From contig NZ_LMFI01000010.1 of NCBI RefSeq assembly GCF_001426745.1, positions 1,468 to 65,467 of the forward strand: DNA of 64,000 bases, read 5' to 3'. The DNA comes from Nocardioides sp. Root140. Its GTDB lineage: Bacteria; Actinomycetota; Actinomycetes; Propionibacteriales; Nocardioidaceae. Every line of letters starts with the position of its first letter. Positions within the stretch are counted from its first letter, which is position 1. Shown here piece by piece: positions 41,304 to 51,936 of this stretch. Position numbers and translations under genes: made by a program. Under the pieces are notes generated by a model, which searched no databases, was not told where the DNA came from, and saw only the letters and a program-made list of their open reading frames with translations.

Positions 41304-41504
41304 TCGAACCATGGGTTGTTGTCACGGAGCGCCAGCGGAGTTGACGAGAACCCACGGTTCGACGAGGTGAGCAGGGCCGGGAGCTCGCTGCCTCGTCAAC
41401 CCCAGGGGGTTGGCCTCAACCGCAAGAACCCCGGCCTGAACCGCAAGAACCCCCGGCTCGAACCGCAAGAATCCACGGTTCGCGCAACAAGAACCCGGGG
41501 CTCG
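41304..41504. repeat. Tandem and inverted 21-22 bp repeat array before secA end
   Basis: Four tandem units at 41418, 41439, 41461 and 41483 follow the pattern aaccgcaagaaccccggcctg, drifting to cgcaacaagaacccggggct. A related direct copy lies at 41343-41362 (gacgagaacccacggttcga) and an inverted one at 41304-41323 (tcgaaccatgggttgttgtc); these two can form a 20-bp stem with three mismatches. No gene fits here. It is between the convergent Rv3235-like and secA genes. Confidence 0.75.
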
Positions 41505-41506
41505 CC

Positions 41507-44323
<2,817 letters not shown>

Positions 44324-44444
44324 GAGGAGGAACTCCCTGGGTAGATGGTCGAGCCGGCGCCAGGCCAAGCCGCCCGCGCCGCAGGCAATGCTACCCACGG
44401 GCCAAAGAATTTCCGCTACCGATGCCGCTCAGGCATGGCCGGGG

Positions 44445-46034
44445 TCAGTAGCCGACCCACCCGCTGCGGGTGTACTCCAGGATCACCGGGTCGAGCAGCG
44501 TCGAGACCTGCACGTCGCGCTCGGCCCGATCGGGCGGGAACACGGTCGCCGCGCCGAGCGTCGCGTCGTTGACGAACCGCAGCCCGTCGGGGACCTCGTC
44601 GTCCAGTGACAGCGTGGTGGGCTCCTCGGTGGCGAGGACGAAGCCCCAGTCGCCGAACGAGGGCACCTCGGCGTGGTACGGCACGGTCGAGAGGCCACTG
44701 GCCGCGACGGTACGACGAACGCACCAGAACGCATCGGGGGCGAAGAACGGGCTCCCCGACTGCACCACGGTGCGGCCCCCGGGCGCCATCAACGGCCGGA
44801 GCATCCCGTAGAACTCCTCCGAGTAGAGCTTGGCGATGGCCGTGGAGTCCGGGTCGGGGAAGTCGACGACGATCGTGTCGAACCGTCGGTCGCCCCCGGT
44901 CTGCTCGCGCACCCAGGAGAACGCGTCGGCGGCGACGCGGGTCACCCGGGGGTCCTCGAACGAGTGCTCGTTGAGCGAGCTGATCGGCTCGAAGCTGCGG
45001 GCCAGGTCGACGACTGCCGGGTCCAGGTCGACCAGGGTGACCTCGTCGACGTCGTCGTACTTCAGGATCTCGCGCAGGGCGAGGCCGTCGCCGCCGCCGA
45101 GGACCAGCACCCGTTCGTGCGGCCCGGACATCGCCGGGTGGACCAGCATCTCGTGGTAGCGGTACTCGTCGACCGAGGAGAACTGGAGGTCGCCGTCGAG
45201 GAAGAGACGCACGTCGGTGTGCTCGGGCCCGGTGACCGCGCCGCGGGTGACCACGATGTCCTGGTACGCCGAGCGCTCTGCGTGGATGATCGGGTCGCGG
45301 TAGAGCAGCTGGCGGGCGGTCGCCTCGAACTCCGACGCCTTCCACGCCATGCCCCCGAGGAGTACGGCGACCAGACCGCAGGCCAGCGACGCCGACACGA
45401 GCCGGCGGCGTTCACCGGTGCCGCGGAGCAGGACCAGGGCCACCAGCCACGCGGCGGCGACGTTGAACGCGGCCACCACCAGGGTGCCGATAAGCAGGTC
45501 GAGCATCGGGAGCAGCACGAACGGGAAGGCCAGTCCCCCGACGAGGGCGCCGATGTAGTCGACGGCGTTGATGTTGGCCACCGCGCGGGCCGGGTCCTGG
45601 GCCCGGAACCGCTGCAACAGCTCCATCAACAAAGGGATCTCGGCCCCGATGAGCATGCCGATCAGCAGGGCGCAGATCACCATGGCCGGCGTGTAGAACT
45701 CCAGCCAGGCGAACGCGACGTACAGCAGCGGGACGCTGAACCCGCCGATCAGGGCCAGCCCGAGCTCGACGCCCAGGAACGCGGCGAGTGGACGGCCCAG
45801 CCACTGCTTGGCGAAGAGGGCACCGAGGCCCATCGCGAACATGGTCACCGAGATGACGATCGCCGTCTGGGTGATCGAGCTGCCCAGGAGGTAGCTGCCG
45901 AGGGTGACCAGTGCCAGCTCGTAGACCAGTCCGCAGGCGGCGCAGATGAAGACGGCCACCAGCACGACCACGGTCATGGCTCGTCCGACCGGCGCCTCGG
46001 GTCGGGCTGTGGTGTCCGCGGTCAGGGTCGGCAA
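44445..46034 (-). CDS. Membrane-bound polyamine aminopropyltransferase (SpeE-like)
   Basis: A 529-residue protein: about seven membrane helices (residues 20-235) followed by a soluble spermidine-synthase-like domain. The domain shows LDGDLQFSSVDEYRYHE, VLGGGDGLALREIL (313-326), the VDLDPAVVDLAR acidic site and VVDFPDPDS. It could transfer an aminopropyl group from decarboxylated S-adenosylmethionine. No speD is in the window. It is read with DUF350, DUF4247, DUF2617 and DUF4178 genes, a cluster seen in many bacteria, so its acceptor is perhaps not a simple polyamine. Confidence 0.83.
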   Translation of the reverse strand: MPTLTADTTARPEAPVGRAMTVVVLVAVFICAACGLVYELALVTLGSYLLGSSITQTAIVISVTMFAMGLGALFAKQWLGRPLAAFLGVELGLALIGGFSVPLLYVAFAWLEFYTPAMVICALLIGMLIGAEIPLLMELLQRFRAQDPARAVANINAVDYIGALVGGLAFPFVLLPMLDLLIGTLVVAAFNVAAAWLVALVLLRGTGERRRLVSASLACGLVAVLLGGMAWKASEFEATARQLLYRDPIIHAERSAYQDIVVTRGAVTGPEHTDVRLFLDGDLQFSSVDEYRYHEMLVHPAMSGPHERVLVLGGGDGLALREILKYDDVDEVTLVDLDPAVVDLARSFEPISSLNEHSFEDPRVTRVAADAFSWVREQTGGDRRFDTIVVDFPDPDSTAIAKLYSEEFYGMLRPLMAPGGRTVVQSGSPFFAPDAFWCVRRTVAASGLSTVPYHAEVPSFGDWGFVLATEEPTTLSLDDEVPDGLRFVNDATLGAATVFPPDRAERDVQVSTLLDPVILEYTRSGWVGY

Positions 46035-46036
46035 GG

Positions 46037-46459
46037 TCAGGACAGGGAGGCCATGACGATCACGCCGACGGCCAGGTTCATGGCCACTGCGACCCAGACG
46101 GCCGGGTCGTCGTCCTCATCGGTGAGGGTCTCCCCCAGCTTGCCGGGGGTCAGCAGGTCGAGCACCACGAAGGCGGCGCCCTGCATCGCCACGCCGATCG
46201 CGCCGTAGGCCACGGTCTCGACGAGGTTCTCCAGGGTGTCGCCGTCGGCGGTGAAGATCGCGCTGGCCACGATGCCGCCGATGGCCAGCAGCGAGGACGC
46301 CAGGACCAGCGACGCGTCGCGGTTGCGGTCGACGAAGATCAGGTGGCCCAGCCGGCCCGGGGTCAGCAGGTCGACCATGTAGAAGCCCACCGCCAACAGG
46401 ACCAGTCCGACGGCACCGAAGGCCAGCGACGCCAGCACACCTTCAACGAGTTCGTTCAT
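46037..46459 (-). CDS. DUF350 family membrane protein
   Basis: A 140-residue protein with four membrane helices in two repeats, each with the DUF350 pattern ending in a PGxL motif (VDLLTPGRLGHLIF and LDLLTPGKLGETLT). The SpeE-like gene starts 3 bases after its stop. Function unknown; close linkage to the aminopropyltransferase is conserved. Confidence 0.85.
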   Translation of the reverse strand: MNELVEGVLASLAFGAVGLVLLAVGFYMVDLLTPGRLGHLIFVDRNRDASLVLASSLLAIGGIVASAIFTADGDTLENLVETVAYGAIGVAMQGAAFVVLDLLTPGKLGETLTDEDDDPAVWVAVAMNLAVGVIVMASLS

Positions 46460-46468
46460 GGGGTTCCC

Positions 46469-46948
46469 TTACTTTCCGCTTCCGCTGCCGCCGCCGCGGA
46501 AGAACCCGCCGCGCTGGTAGTGACTGCTCCAGAAGAAGAGCAACGTGCCGTGGTGCCGGTAGCCGGCGTCGAACTCGAAGAGCGTGACGTCGGTGCCCGA
46601 CCCGTCGTCGTCGGCCTCGACCTCGACCAGCCAGTCGTTCTTGTAGCGCAGGAAGTACGTCGAGTCCTCCTGGCGCTTCTCGCTGGGGTCGGTGCCCTGG
46701 TCGATCGCGGCCACCGTCTGGTCGACGGTGTCGTCGGACGTGTAGTGCCGACCGTCGTTGTCGACGTCGCCGTCGACGTACGTGTAGTGGTCGTCGAGCC
46801 AGCCCTCGGGGCTGCTCCTCAGCGCGTTCCAGATGAGGGGGACGGCGATCAGCGCGACGACCACGAGCACGGCCACGATGATGAGTCCGCGCGGGTTGCC
46901 CGGCCGGCGACTGGCGTGGCGGAACTCGGGTTCCTCAGTTCCGGACAT
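46469..46948 (-). CDS. DUF4247 family protein
   Basis: A 159-residue protein with one membrane anchor (about residues 21-40) and an extracellular acidic domain (HYTYVDGDVDNDG ... STYFLRYKNDWLVEVE) ending in a Gly/Ser/aromatic tail (HYQRGGFFRGGG). It fits DUF4247 by pattern and by its place in this cluster. It overlaps the DUF2617 gene by 14 bases. Function unknown. Confidence 0.78.
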   Translation of the reverse strand: MSGTEEPEFRHASRRPGNPRGLIIVAVLVVVALIAVPLIWNALRSSPEGWLDDHYTYVDGDVDNDGRHYTSDDTVDQTVAAIDQGTDPSEKRQEDSTYFLRYKNDWLVEVEADDDGSGTDVTLFEFDAGYRHHGTLLFFWSSHYQRGGFFRGGGSGSGK

Positions 46949-47459
46949 CGGCGCTCACCCCTGTCGTCGCACGCGTGGTCGTGTGGACCAGCTCGCCGGT
47001 CTGCGGATAGGCATGCCAGGACTCCCAGGAGATCGCGTCGGGTGTGAGACGGAGCGCCAGCGCGGTCACCGCGTGGGGCACCCCGGGGAAGGACACCACC
47101 AGGGCGTCGGGGTCATCGGCCAGGGACGAGGTGAGCACGTCGACCCGGGCCACCAGGTCGTCGGCCTCGAGTCGCTCGACGCCGGAGGTGAAGTCGTAGC
47201 CGGGGGCGCCGATCTGCTCGGGCATGGCCGCGGCCCCGGGGAGGTCGCAGGCCACGGTCTCGGAGAGCAGCACGTCGCCGGCGGCGTCGCGGACCAGCAC
47301 CTGGTGGGAGGCGCCGAGGACCCGCAGGTCGACGACGACACCGTGGCCGGCCTCGAGGGTGCGCGTCACCAGGGCCACGCGCTCGGGGAGTCCGACCGCC
47401 CAGCGCAGGGTGGCGGCGCGCACGTCGGCGAACGCCACCGAGATTTCCTGGACCGTCAT
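46935..47459 (-). CDS. DUF2617 family protein
   Basis: A 174-residue soluble beta-rich protein with LGASHQVLV, PGYDFTSGVERL, VSFPGVPHAVTALAL and ISWESWHAYPQTGELVHT, the DUF2617 pattern. It lies 2 bases below the DUF4178 gene and overlaps DUF4247. Function unknown; likely a helper of the aminopropyltransferase cluster. Confidence 0.8.
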   Translation of the reverse strand: MTVQEISVAFADVRAATLRWAVGLPERVALVTRTLEAGHGVVVDLRVLGASHQVLVRDAAGDVLLSETVACDLPGAAAMPEQIGAPGYDFTSGVERLEADDLVARVDVLTSSLADDPDALVVSFPGVPHAVTALALRLTPDAISWESWHAYPQTGELVHTTTRATTGVSADVRN

Positions 47460-47460
47460 G

Positions 47461-48063
47461 TCAGTCGCGGTCGGAGCCGGGGAAGACCGTCAGCTCGAAC
47501 GGTTGCAGGACCTCGCCGACCGACGCCTCCCACGAGGAGCCGAACTTCTCGAAGCCGAGCAGCTTGCCGTCCTTGCTCTTGTAGTCGGCGTAGTCCACGT
47601 TGCCGCTGGGCGCCGTACCGGTGCTGCCGAGGGCCGAGAAGCGAGCGGTGCCCTGCTCCTGCAGGCGGTAGGCCACCCCGGCGACGATCACGTCGCGGTC
47701 ACCGGCGGCACCCTGGTCGATGTCGCCCAGCGCGAGGGAGTGCCACAGGGAGACCTCGAAGCCCTCGTCGTCCTCGACGCAGACCCAGCGCTTCTCGTCG
47801 GCGTCGTCGAGGAGGTGCTCGGTCCAGAGGTAGCCCTCCTCGTTGAAGTCGAGGCGCCCGCGGACGAACCACTTGTGGCCGAGGTATTCGATGACGTCGC
47901 CGTTGCGCAGGTCGCGCAGGGCCTCGGTCGAGGCCACATCGGCAGTGCCGACCACGTCGTCGGGCTGCCACGGGGACTCGCCGGGCTTCTTGCGCCGTTG
48001 CAGCAGCCAGATGGTGACGCCCACGATGGCGGCCACCACGATGATTCCGATCAACCAGCCCAC
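47461..48063 (-). CDS. DUF4178 family membrane-anchored protein
   Basis: A 200-residue protein with an N-terminal membrane helix (VGWLIGIIVVAAIVGVTIW) and a DUF4178 domain: LRNGDVIEYLGHKWFVRGRLDF and later WVCVEDDEGFEVSLW. GTG at 48063 is preceded by GGAAACGGGG; a longer frame runs into the glycosylase gene and is not credible. First gene of the SpeE-like cluster. Function unknown. Confidence 0.78.
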   Translation of the reverse strand: MGWLIGIIVVAAIVGVTIWLLQRRKKPGESPWQPDDVVGTADVASTEALRDLRNGDVIEYLGHKWFVRGRLDFNEEGYLWTEHLLDDADEKRWVCVEDDEGFEVSLWHSLALGDIDQGAAGDRDVIVAGVAYRLQEQGTARFSALGSTGTAPSGNVDYADYKSKDGKLLGFEKFGSSWEASVGEVLQPFELTVFPGSDRD

Positions 48064-48082
48064 GACGATCCCCGTTTCCCAG

Positions 48083-49339
48083 TCAGTGTTCTCGGGAAAC
48101 AGTAGCGAGTGCCGCGGCCACACCGGCGGCAAGGTCGCCGCGTGGCTCCACCACGATCTCGTCGAGGCCGAGCCAGCCGGCCAGTCGCCGGAGCTCGGCG
48201 GCCAGCTCGGCGTCGGTGTCGGGGGCCGCGGTCTCCTCGGCGTACGCCGCCTTGACCAGCAGCCGACCGGTGGCCCGGTCGGCCTTGAGGTCGACCCGGC
48301 CGGCCAGCCGGTCACCGCTGAGGAACGGCAGCACGTAGTAGCCGTGCAGCCGCTTGGCGGCGGGCACGTAGATCTCGATGCGGTAGTGGAAGTCGAAGAG
48401 CTTCTCGGTGCGCTCGCGCTCCCACACCACCGGGTCGAACGGGCTGAGCAGGGTGCGAGCCCGGACCCGCCGGGGCAGGCGCGCGTCGCGGTGGAGGTAC
48501 GCCGGGCGCGTCCAGCCGTCGACCCGAACCGGCAGCAGCTCGCCGTCCTCGACGAGGCGCTCGATCGCCGGACCGGCGGCCATTCCTGCGTTGTCACGGG
48601 TGCTGGCGCCCATCGGCATGCGGTAGTAGTCGGCCAGGCAGCGGCCGGTGGCGACGCCGTGTGAGACGGCCGCGCGCCGGACCAGCTCGACGGCCGCATC
48701 CTGCGGCGTCGGGGTCGGGGCGTTGAGGACCTCGGCGGGCAGCACGCGCTCGGGCACGTCGTAGACCACCTCGAACTGGGAGTTGCGCCCGGCAACCGCC
48801 ACGTCACCCACCATGTAGAGGTAGTCGAGCACCTTGCGGGACTCCGACCAGTTCCAGCCCCAGTGCTTGCGGTCCCGGGGCTCGGAGCTGAACTCCGCGT
48901 CGAGCTGGCGTGCGGTCACCGGACCGCGGTCGCGGACAGCCGCCAGCACCTCGTGCTCGAGGCCCGGCTGGGTGTCGGTGATCGGCCACCACTTGCCGCG
49001 CCGGGCCCGGTAGGACGCCATGCGGTGCTGCATGAACGGCCACAGGTCGACCGGCATCAGCGCCTGCACGTGCGCCCAGTACTCGATGAGCTGACGGGGC
49101 TGCCGGGCCCGGTGCTCACTGGCCTTGCGCAGGAGCTCGGTGTCGTAGGGGCCCATCCGCGAGTAGAGCGGCATGTAGTGGGCGCGTTGCAGCACGTTGA
49201 CCGAGTCGACCTGCAGCACGCCGGTGCGGGCGACGGTACGGCGGAGCGTGCGCAGCGTGGGCGTGGCATGCGGCGCATCGAGGAAGCCCTGGGCGGCCAG
49301 GGCCACCCGGCGGGCCTGGCCCAGTGACAACGACTCCAC
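48083..49339 (-). CDS. AlkX/YcaQ-type DNA glycosylase (winged-helix HTH_42 family)
   Basis: A 418-residue protein of the YcaQ/AlkZ family: tandem winged helices, with the catalytic QxD-type motif in GVLQVDSVNVLQRAHYMP near residue 42 and the closing LSPFDPVVWERERTEKLFDF beta-hairpin region. QxD marks the AlkX branch (QxQ marks AlkZ), which unhooks interstrand crosslinks and some alkylated bases. Neighbours do not point to an antibiotic cluster, so a housekeeping repair role fits. It starts 3 bases before the response-regulator stop, read in the same direction. Confidence 0.85.
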   Translation of the reverse strand: MESLSLGQARRVALAAQGFLDAPHATPTLRTLRRTVARTGVLQVDSVNVLQRAHYMPLYSRMGPYDTELLRKASEHRARQPRQLIEYWAHVQALMPVDLWPFMQHRMASYRARRGKWWPITDTQPGLEHEVLAAVRDRGPVTARQLDAEFSSEPRDRKHWGWNWSESRKVLDYLYMVGDVAVAGRNSQFEVVYDVPERVLPAEVLNAPTPTPQDAAVELVRRAAVSHGVATGRCLADYYRMPMGASTRDNAGMAAGPAIERLVEDGELLPVRVDGWTRPAYLHRDARLPRRVRARTLLSPFDPVVWERERTEKLFDFHYRIEIYVPAAKRLHGYYVLPFLSGDRLAGRVDLKADRATGRLLVKAAYAEETAAPDTDAELAAELRRLAGWLGLDEIVVEPRGDLAAGVAAALATVSREH

Positions 49340-49341
49340 GG

Positions 49342-50016
49342 TCAGGGAATGTCGAGCAGCTTCTCGCGGACGGCGTACATGACGGCCTCCATGCGCGAGT
49401 GCAACTGAAGCTTCTCCAGGATGTTGCGGACGTGGTTCTTCACGGTGTTCTCGCTGATGAACAGCTGGCGGGCGATCTCGCGGTTGTTCATGCCCTTGGC
49501 GACCAGGCGGAGCACCTCGAGCTCACGCTCGGTGAGCCGGAGCCCGGTCGGCTGCTCGCGCTCGGGGCGCGACATCTGCTTGAACTCGTCGATCAGCTTG
49601 ACCGCCATCGAAGGGCTGATCAGGGACTGTCCGTCGGCCACCACCCGCACGGCCTGGGCCACCTCGTCGATGGAGGAGTCCTTGAGCAGGTAGCCGGAGG
49701 CGCCACTCTTGACCGCTTCGTAGAGATCGGCCTCCTCGTCGGAGACGGTGAGCATGATGATCTTCGCCGACGGCACGATCTCCTTGATCGCCACACAGGC
49801 CTCGATGCCCGACCGCTTCGGCATGCGCACGTCGAGCAGCACCACGTCGGGTGCCACGCTCGCGGCCAGCTCGGTTCCCTCGATGCCGTCGCCGGCCTCG
49901 CCCACGACCTCGATGCCGGGCTCGACGCCCAGAAGCATCGTCAGGCCGCGTCGGAAGAGTTCCTGGTCGTCAACGACCAGCACCCGGATCGGCTCGGAGT
50001 CATTGATGTCGCTCAC
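49342..50016 (-). CDS. NarL/FixJ-type response regulator, orphan
   Basis: A 224-residue regulator: receiver domain (residues 11-130) with acidic pair VDDQELFRRG, phosphoacceptor Asp in VVLLDVRMPKRSG, Thr in MLTVSD and Lys in GYLLKDSS; then a LuxR-type helix-turn-helix LTERELEVLRLVAKGMNNRE-type with VKNHVRNILEKL. No histidine kinase gene is adjacent. Its place next to hpf and secA matches a regulator kept in Streptomyces near SCO3008. Targets unknown. Confidence 0.9.
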   Translation of the reverse strand: MSDINDSEPIRVLVVDDQELFRRGLTMLLGVEPGIEVVGEAGDGIEGTELAASVAPDVVLLDVRMPKRSGIEACVAIKEIVPSAKIIMLTVSDEEADLYEAVKSGASGYLLKDSSIDEVAQAVRVVADGQSLISPSMAVKLIDEFKQMSRPEREQPTGLRLTERELEVLRLVAKGMNNREIARQLFISENTVKNHVRNILEKLQLHSRMEAVMYAVREKLLDIP

Positions 50017-50024
50017 CCGAGCAT

Positions 50025-50076
50025 CATGACACGACTGGGCGTCAGCGTGCTTGCTGTGCCACCCAGTCGTGTCATG
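50025..50076 (-). terminator. hpf terminator, long inverted repeat
   Basis: Perfect 15-bp arms catgacacgactggg/cccagtcgtgtcatg with a 22-base loop, 19 bases past the hpf stop. Confidence 0.65.
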
Positions 50077-50095
50077 TGTCCATCACCCGAACGGG

Positions 50096-50719
50096 TCAGT
50101 TCCCGACCTCCAGGGAGATCACTCCGTAGTCGTACCCACGGCGGCGGTACACCACTGCGGGACGCTCGCTGTCCTTGTCGACGTACAGGTAGAAGTCGTG
50201 CCCGACGAGTTCCATCTCGTAGAGCGCTTGGTCGAGGGTCATCGGCTCGGCGGGGTGCGACTTCTCGCGGACCACCAGCGGACCGTCGCCGGTGACCGTG
50301 ATCGGGCCGACCTGGCGTTCGGTGGTGACCACGCCGTCGTCGGCGGGCACGGTGGGCTGGCTCGGCTCCGCGGCGGCGAGTGCCTCGCCGACGGAGACGG
50401 GCGTGTGACGCCCACGGTGCACGCGACGGCGGTCGGCCGCGCGACGCATCTGGGCGGCCATCTTGTCGAGGGCGAGGTCGAGCGCTCCCATCTTGTCCTC
50501 GGCGGCCGCTTCTGCACGGATCACCGGACCCTTGGAGAGAGCGGTCAGCTCCACGCGCACGGCACGATCGTGTTGACGGGGGTTGCGCTCCTGTTCGACC
50601 TCGACGAGCACGCGCATGATGCGGTGGTCGTGCTTCTCGAGTCGGGCCAGTTTCTCCTCGACATGACTGCGGAACCGATCAGACACCTCACAGTGTCGAG
50701 CGTTCACCACAACATCCAT
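50096..50719 (-). CDS. hpf: Long-form ribosome hibernation promoting factor
   Basis: A 207-residue long HPF: N-terminal S30AE domain (VVNARHCEVSDRFRSHVEEK, AEDKMGALDLALDKMAAQM), a basic linker (RRAADRRRVHRGRH) and a C-terminal dimerisation domain (MTLDQALYEMELVGHDFYLY, then VYRRRGYDYGVISL). Family knowledge: it pairs 70S ribosomes into inactive 100S dimers. GGGAGG lies just before the ATG, and the upstream gap of 424 bases suggests a long, regulated leader. Confidence 0.94.
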   Translation of the reverse strand: MDVVVNARHCEVSDRFRSHVEEKLARLEKHDHRIMRVLVEVEQERNPRQHDRAVRVELTALSKGPVIRAEAAAEDKMGALDLALDKMAAQMRRAADRRRVHRGRHTPVSVGEALAAAEPSQPTVPADDGVVTTERQVGPITVTGDGPLVVREKSHPAEPMTLDQALYEMELVGHDFYLYVDKDSERPAVVYRRRGYDYGVISLEVGN

Positions 50720-51143
50720 GTAGACCTCCCGTGCATCAGTTGGTTACTTGAACATGCCGGAGCACCGCCCGACGGGCGGTCTCCGGACGCGAGGGGGTGG
50801 AGTCCGTTCGGCCGACCTGGTCTTCGACCCCACAATCGCCTGCTGCAGCTCTCGCGGCTTGATGCCACTACCCACCGTCTCCCGACGAATCGTCGTATCT
50901 GACGACGAGGCCGGGGCAGGACTTACTTCTAAGCCGCACCGTGATCGTCCGCCGACCGGGAGCGAGCTCCTGACCGTGGACTTACGTGGACCGTTTCGCC
51001 TGCGACTGGCTTCGGCTTGCCCACAGGGCTCGGTGAGCAACCTGTCGACGCAACCACGGACCCGAACGGACTCCATGCACAGACGCTAGTCGGTTCCCGC
51101 TGACAAGGCCAGCGATCCGCCTGAATGTTCGCTGTGCGCGCGC
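50720..51143 (-). promoter_or_regulatory. 424-bp gene-free region, long structured hpf leader
   Basis: No convincing gene was seen. A small hairpin (gag-c-accgccc-gac-gggcggt-ctc, 50760-50783) lies about 40 bases upstream of the hpf start. A 13-14 bp exact inverted repeat (ggagtccgttcgg at 50799, ccgaacggactcc at 51062) brackets about 250 bases, so the transcript could fold back on itself. No known riboswitch or small RNA was recognised. The hpf promoter should be here. Confidence 0.4.
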
Positions 51144-51857
51144 TCACCCCGACCGGCGCACCGCTGGGAGCCTCTTGCGGGTCGCCGCGACCGTGGCCAC
51201 CCCCAGCACGCCGATCCCGCTGGCCTGCAGCGCTCGCTGTGCCTCACGGGCGGTGGCACCCGTGGTGAGCACGTCGTCGCAGACCACCGCCCAACCCTCG
51301 GACTGGCGCGATGCCAGGCGGCGCAGCGCCCGCGAGGGCACCGACATCGATCCGGCGAGGTTGGCCTGGCGGCCGGCGAAGTCGAGTCCGCCCTGGTCGA
51401 GCACCCGGCCGACCCGGAGCAGTCGCGCACACGTCACGCTGCCGCCTCGCCGCCGCAGCTCGACGGCGGCGGCCCGGGTGAGGAGGTACGTCGGGTCGTG
51501 GCCGCGCGAGCGCACCGACGCCGGCTGGGACGGCACCGGCACCAACAGCAGGGGCACGCCGTCCGCGGCACCCGCGGCCGCGACGAGGCGTTCGACGGCA
51601 CCGGCGAGCAGGACGCCCAACGGTCGACGTAGCCCGAACTGGTGGTGCTCCTTGTGGCCCAGGAGCAGCGTGCGCAGCAGGCCGTCGTACTCCCCCGCCG
51701 CCCAGGGACGCAGCAGCCCCGGCGGGGGCGGGGTCGGCATCGCCGGTCGGGCGATCCCGTCGAGGCCGGCGAAGCACTCCCGGCACACGAGCTCGCCGGC
51801 CTGACCACATCCGGGACAGGCAGAGCCGGTGACCAGGTCGTTGAGAGTGGTGAGCAC
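51144..51857 (-). CDS. ComF-family phosphoribosyltransferase-like protein
   Basis: A 237-residue protein: N-terminal zinc-ribbon CPGCGQAGELVCRECF and a C-terminal phosphoribosyltransferase fold with VVCDDVLTTGATAREAQ, the PRPP-binding signature. ComF aids DNA uptake in competent bacteria; in actinobacteria its role is unclear. GTG 51857 is preferred; a TTG 27 bases earlier is the alternative. It lies between hpf and lpqB as in mycobacteria (Rv3242c). Confidence 0.85.
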   Translation of the reverse strand: MLTTLNDLVTGSACPGCGQAGELVCRECFAGLDGIARPAMPTPPPPGLLRPWAAGEYDGLLRTLLLGHKEHHQFGLRRPLGVLLAGAVERLVAAAGAADGVPLLLVPVPSQPASVRSRGHDPTYLLTRAAAVELRRRGGSVTCARLLRVGRVLDQGGLDFAGRQANLAGSMSVPSRALRRLASRQSEGWAVVCDDVLTTGATAREAQRALQASGIGVLGVATVAATRKRLPAVRRSG

Positions 51858-51936
51858 GCCACCATCCGAACGCGTCGACGGCAACGGGGCAAGGGCGGTA
51901 CGCCGGCCTGTGGACCGACGCTGTGAAGAGTCCGGC

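Noticed and set aside
41304..41345. A GGTTCGA-like T-arm on the minus strand suggested a tRNA or tmRNA end
   Set aside because: The flanking stem does not pair, there is no acceptor stem, anticodon arm or CCA, and the bases are explained by the local inverted repeat.
41418..41504. The 21-22 bp tandem units resemble a small CRISPR-like array
   Set aside because: There are no spacers between units and no cas genes in the window, and the units are directly adjacent.
50744..51076. A 110-residue open frame upstream of hpf
   Set aside because: Its composition is Arg/Pro/Ser-rich with no ribosome site and no recognisable domain, and it covers the structured leader.
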